From the NCBI GenBank assembly GCA_012270585.1, contig JAAXIB010000067.1:1-35344 (forward strand): a stretch of 35,344 nt of DNA, in the 5' to 3' direction. Source of the DNA: Nitrospirales bacterium (lineage in GTDB: Bacteria > Nitrospirota > Nitrospiria > Nitrospirales > UBA8639). Both the position numbers and the translations under genes were made by a program. How positions within the stretch are numbered: position 1 is the stretch's first letter; every line of letters starts with the position of its first letter. Of the stretch, positions 32,466-35,344 are shown piece after piece. The notes below the pieces were generated by a model, which saw only the letters and a list, made by a program, of their open reading frames with translations, ran no database searches and was not told the origin of the DNA.

Positions 32466-32503
32466 CCGCACCGCACGGGCGCGGGTTTACCGCGGCGGTG
32501 CGG
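32466..32503. terminator. GC-rich hairpin spanning the 32487 stop codon
   Basis: CCGCACCGC (32466-32474) pairs perfectly with GCGGTGCGG (32495-32503); the 20-base loop has a smaller internal stem. It covers the end of the hypothetical gene at 32487. There is no T-run, so a terminator role is only possible. Confidence 0.4.
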
Positions 32504-33185
32504 TCTGCTTCCGATCGGGAGTCAGTTCCTCCAATCGAAACTGCTTGGGGAGCAGGACCGGAACAACCAGCGCGACGGGATCGCCGCGTTTCAGGATCGT
32601 GGGTTTTTCCAATTGCAGGAGGACGTTGGCCACAAACGCGTCATAGTCCGGAAGGAAGTCGTACAAATTGGGAGTAAGCTTGTATTCCTGTGATTTGATC
32701 CCTTCCCATACGGAAAACGTGCGTTCCGGGTAATGATAGAAATGGTTGGGAATATCCTTCAGCATGATACCGATTTGCTTGGGATAATAAAATCGGATTC
32801 CACAACAGAGTTTGGCATAGCCGCTGTTTAAAATCGTGTCCACGTAACTCCCGGAAAACGATTTGTATCCAAGCAGCCGTTCTTCGTGAAGGATTTCGGG
32901 TGCCTGCCATTTCAAGCCTTCTCTCGTCCGGCGAATCCTGCAATCAACCGGACACCGGACCAGCCACCCGTACTGCCCCACCATGCGCACCGGCCCGCAA
33001 TCATCCGGAAGGACTTTGTAGCCACTGACGGCCAATTCCCGTTGTTCGTGCAAAGGCATATTGGTCATCAACGGCCGGTGGGGATGAAAATCAAGTTTCA
33101 AGCGTTCCGGCGCAATAGCGGTGGTGTACTCACGCTCCCAGTAAATGGTCCACTGAAGGCGGCTGCTGTCAGGCGTTTCGCTCAT
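32487..33185 (-). CDS. Unrecognised protein coupled to the flavodoxin gene, 232 aa
   Basis: The ATG at 33185 overlaps the stop of the flavodoxin-like gene (ATGA), so the two are translated together. The protein is soluble, with no signal peptide, and rich in Tyr, Trp and Pro. Notable stretches are WTIYWEREYTTAIAPERL, GQYGWLVRCPVDCRIRR, YAKLCCGIRFYYPKQIG and the late LKRGDPVALVVPVLLP. The pattern suggests a beta-rich enzyme or binding domain. I cannot assign a family; a DUF6065-like relation is a guess. It is a complete frame, ending inside a GC-rich hairpin. Confidence 0.75.
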   Translation of the reverse strand: MSETPDSSRLQWTIYWEREYTTAIAPERLKLDFHPHRPLMTNMPLHEQRELAVSGYKVLPDDCGPVRMVGQYGWLVRCPVDCRIRRTREGLKWQAPEILHEERLLGYKSFSGSYVDTILNSGYAKLCCGIRFYYPKQIGIMLKDIPNHFYHYPERTFSVWEGIKSQEYKLTPNLYDFLPDYDAFVANVLLQLEKPTILKRGDPVALVVPVLLPKQFRLEELTPDRKQTAPPR

Positions 33186-33814
33186 CTCGTTGTTTCCATC
33201 TCGTTCGTGTCCTGATTTGCCTGCTCCCGCTTGACCATCCAAGCCACTTCCGCAACCCGCCTGCCCAGGGCACGCGCGTCGGCCAACTCCTGCTCATTGA
33301 TTCCGGGACTCTCGCCTTCCGTTGTTGCAGACGCCCCGAACGCGCCGCCCCCGCTCACCACAATCATTTGATTGCCCAACATCGCCGCCAGAATCGTCAA
33401 CATGGTGACTTCCTTGCCGCCCGAAACCTGGCCGCCGGTGGTAAACGCGGCGCCCACTTTGTTTCGCATCCTGAATTCGGGCCAGACGCCAAACTTGAAT
33501 TGCCAATTATCAAAAAACGTTTTGACTTCCCCGGCCATATTCGCCCAATACACCGGAGAACCGACCACCAGAGCATCGGCGGAGAACAGCGTATCCGCCG
33601 TCACCTGCCCGACGCGTTCCACGTGGACGCGGGTCCCCGGTACGGCCCGTGCGCCTTCCGCCACGGCTCGCGCCATCGTTTCGGTATGACCCGAAACCGA
33701 ATGATACGCCACCAACACCTTGACCCCTTGTTCAGCCCGTACCGGCTGGCTGAAGACCACGAGTGCAAGACAACAGAGGCAACTCGACCAGCAAAAAAAT
33801 CGTCTGTGAGCCAT
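33182..33814 (-). CDS. Exported WrbA-like flavodoxin/NAD(P)H:quinone oxidoreductase, 210 aa
   Basis: The flavodoxin core starts VKVLVAYHSVSGHTETMARA, with the FMN phosphate loop SVSGHTET. Further WrbA-type segments are VVGSPVYWANMAGEVKTFFD and AAFTTGGQVSGGKEVTML. WrbA proteins are FMN quinone reductases. Unusually, an N-terminal signal sequence precedes the core (MAHRRFFCWSSCLCCLALVV, cleavage after VRA near 27), so the protein may act outside the cytoplasm. ATG 33814 is chosen; a GTG eight codons earlier gives the same signal. Its stop overlaps the start of the unrecognised gene at 32487-33185. Confidence 0.85.
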   Translation of the reverse strand: MAHRRFFCWSSCLCCLALVVFSQPVRAEQGVKVLVAYHSVSGHTETMARAVAEGARAVPGTRVHVERVGQVTADTLFSADALVVGSPVYWANMAGEVKTFFDNWQFKFGVWPEFRMRNKVGAAFTTGGQVSGGKEVTMLTILAAMLGNQMIVVSGGGAFGASATTEGESPGINEQELADARALGRRVAEVAWMVKREQANQDTNEMETTR

Positions 33815-33913
33815 GGATGGATTCGTGAAAAAAGACACTGGAAGGGAATTGAACCCGGGAAGAACCCTTGCTCCGCACGGAAGTTGTGGGCAACCGGCGA
33901 CCGCCTTTAATCG

Positions 33914-34099
33914 TTACAGACGCTCAGTTTCTTCTTCCATGTGTTCTTCCACGGAAATATGGGTGAGGGTGCCCCGATAGTCACACCGATGACAGCGAAC
34001 GCGCCATTCTTCAATCCAGCGTTCCTGAACAAAAGATTGATTGCACTTAGGACAGACAAAGACCCCTTTGACGTAATGCACCTGTCGCTTATACTTCAT
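33914..34099 (-). CDS. Small zinc-ribbon protein, 61 aa
   Basis: Two CxxC knuckles (CPKC at 16-19 and CHRC at 36-39) separated by 16 residues form a zinc ribbon. The core is flanked by a basic start and an acidic end (EEHMEEETERL). AGGAGG lies just upstream of the ATG at 34099, which makes it a convincing gene despite its size. It may bind nucleic acid or serve as a structural zinc protein; function is unknown. It follows xerC/D in the same direction after about 90 bases. Confidence 0.75.
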   Translation of the reverse strand: MKYKRQVHYVKGVFVCPKCNQSFVQERWIEEWRVRCHRCDYRGTLTHISVEEHMEEETERL

Positions 34100-34120
34100 C
34101 CTCTTCCTCCTTCAGGCGAA

Positions 34121-34138
34121 CGGCGAATGCACTCGCCG
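34121..34138. other. Short hairpin between the recombinase and zinc-ribbon genes
   Basis: CGGCGA (34121-34126) and TCGCCG (34133-34138) are perfect inverse complements around six bases. No T-run follows on the reverse strand, so this is a weak candidate for a transcript-end or processing structure. Confidence 0.25.
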
Positions 34139-34190
34139 ATCAAGCCTGCCACAGGAGGTTTCTCCTTTGCAACCGGGTAGACGACGGAGC

Positions 34191-35147
34191 CTAGTCCTGG
34201 GAAGCCGATTTCCCTTGAGCCTTACGTCGCCGTTTTCTGGGGAACCGCTCGGTATGGACCTGCTTCAACCGCTTGTGTTCCACATGTGTATAAATTTGAG
34301 TGGTGGCGATGTTGACGTGCCCCAGCATCATTTGCACGGCGCGCAAATCGGCGCCGTGTTCAAGCAGATGCGTGGCGAACGAATGTCGCAACATGTGCGG
34401 AGAGATGGGCTTGTGAATGCCGGCTCGAAACGCCCGCCTTCGGAGAATGTTCCAAAAGCTCTGACGAGTCATGGGAGCACCCCGCCTCGTCACAAACAAC
34501 GCCGGCGTCGTTCGACCTTTCAGCAAGACCGGTCGCACCTCCCGGCAATAGGCCACCAGTTTCTGACGCGCGAGTTCGCCGATGGGCACCATGCGTTGTT
34601 TCTCACGTTTTCCGGTGGCTTGCACGTACCCCACTTCCACATTCACCGCCGACAGGGGAAGCGAGATCAATTCGGATACCCGGAGACCGGCCGCATACAT
34701 CAACTCCACCATGGCGGAATCCCGAATTTCCTCCAGGCCCTGCCCGACCGACAATTCCAATAAGGCCGTCACTTCGACTTCCGTTAACGTCTTGGGAAGT
34801 TTCATCCATTGCTTCGGCGCCCCGGCTAATTGTGACAGCACTTCCGGGGCCCCATGTTCCGTACTGAGAAACCGGTAAAACCCACGTATGGCCGACAAGC
34901 ACCGGGACACCGAGGCCGAAGACAATTGTTGCGCGCGCAGATGATTCAGAAATCCGGTCAAATGAGGTGGGACGTCAAGAGGATTGTTCATGCCTTGCAA
35001 CGCCAGGTAGGCTTGCAGTTTCTCCAGGTCGCGCCGATAAGCCTGGACGGTATTGGTGGCGACGCCACCCTCGACTCTCAAATTGGTCAGATACTGATCG
35101 ATCAGATCTTCAATGCGCCACGGCTGTGGCGTTGGCTCGTCATTCAT
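34191..35147 (-). CDS. xerD: Tyrosine recombinase XerC/XerD family, 318 aa
   Basis: The N-terminal SAM-like core-binding domain (about 10-100, [18 protein letters not shown]) is followed by the catalytic domain. All active-site residues are visible: Arg156 (AAGLRVSEL), Lys180 (TGKREK), His251 and Arg254 ([14 protein letters not shown]), His277 ([15 protein letters not shown]) and Tyr286. Length is right for XerC or XerD, which resolve chromosome dimers at dif. The size and [13 protein letters not shown] form fit XerD slightly better. A phage-type integrase is less likely. A basic tail ([13 protein letters not shown]) follows the Tyr. Confidence 0.85.
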   Translation of the reverse strand: MNDEPTPQPWRIEDLIDQYLTNLRVEGGVATNTVQAYRRDLEKLQAYLALQGMNNPLDVPPHLTGFLNHLRAQQLSSASVSRCLSAIRGFYRFLSTEHGAPEVLSQLAGAPKQWMKLPKTLTEVEVTALLELSVGQGLEEIRDSAMVELMYAAGLRVSELISLPLSAVNVEVGYVQATGKREKQRMVPIGELARQKLVAYCREVRPVLLKGRTTPALFVTRRGAPMTRQSFWNILRRRAFRAGIHKPISPHMLRHSFATHLLEHGADLRAVQMMLGHVNIATTQIYTHVEHKRLKQVHTERFPRKRRRKAQGKSASQD

Positions 35148-35248
35148 GCGCGAGTCCGTTCTTCGCCCGAGAAAATGTGAGGTATGCTTTCATGCCCGAC
35201 CCCGATCGGGATCCAAGGGGTTTTCCCTTCGTTCGCAAGGCTAAAGAC

Positions 35249-35279
35249 TCTGGATTCCTGCTTCCGCAGAAATGACAGA
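35249..35279. repeat. Short dispersed inverted-repeat fragment
   Basis: CTGGATTCCTGC, a 4-base loop and GCAGAAATGACAG resemble the CTGGATTCCCGC...GCGGGAATGACAG elements found between genes in many bacteria. The two arms match at six of seven bases near the loop. Nothing else is seen between 35148 and the window end. Confidence 0.5.
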
Positions 35280-35344
35280 TTACAGCCATTTTCATACCAA
35301 TGACAGATTCGGGGTTTCGTCATCCTTGTATGTGTTCAGTAATT

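Noticed and set aside
33838-33930. tRNA-like segment with a T-loop-like GGGTTCAATTCCC on the reverse strand
   Set aside because: No matching acceptor stem, D-arm or anticodon arm can be drawn around it; it is probably chance or a small remnant.

Overview
The window reads as chromosomal DNA of a Gram-negative bacterium, most likely a nitrifier-type Nitrospirota (Nitrospira-like). This is inferred from outer-membrane lipoprotein machinery (lnt, lolC/E, lolD), a type IV pilin, an SmbP-like His-rich periplasmic protein and a cytochrome c554-type multiheme protein. No rRNA or tRNA gene is present to confirm it. Most genes are GC-rich housekeeping genes; bases 313-3121 look more AT-rich and decayed.

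Bases 1-3640 hold an accessory insert. A 259-base direct repeat (54-312 and 3122-3380) carries the 3' end of the pilin gene and its downstream flank. Between the copies lie small orphan genes, a twice-frameshifted exported-protein pseudogene, a small membrane coiled-coil gene next to a partial duplication, and a forward gene pair (small KYLVIV-type protein plus retropepsin-like aspartic protease). The intact pilA follows at 3195-3641.

Bases 3195-11007 are a long reverse-strand run, read in the order serC, serA, hisZ, dnaB, TPR lipoprotein, pilA. The spacings are about 10 and 16 bases, then a 14-base overlap, then 21 and 58 bases. It joins serine biosynthesis, a histidine-pathway regulatory subunit, the replicative helicase and an envelope TPR protein. 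A small forward gene with its own promoter follows at 11373, then a reverse TPR gene and a ThyX-like protein whose two domains each keep half of the ThyX signature. The ThyX-like gene is divergent from an NSS sodium symporter.

Bases 16148-22358 are a forward operon: lnt, prfB (with the programmed +1 frameshift), lysS, lolC/E, lolD. It combines lipoprotein acylation, lipoprotein release and translation genes, and ends at a hairpin whose second arm overlaps the promoter of the next gene, an outer-membrane beta-barrel. A coiled-coil/HhH lipoprotein and uppP are divergent at 23395-25242.

Bases 25284-29936 read in reverse: histone-deacetylase-like amidohydrolase, five-heme cytochrome c, two-domain rhodanese, SmbP-like protein, a strong terminator, a nitrilase-family amidase and a truncated HigA antitoxin. 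A seven-unit 23-base tandem repeat with a terminal hairpin sits at 29998-30171. The end of the window holds a small TPR protein, a PLP threonine/serine dehydratase, a VapBC toxin-antitoxin pair, an exported WrbA-like flavodoxin coupled to an unrecognised protein, a zinc-ribbon protein and a XerC/D recombinase.
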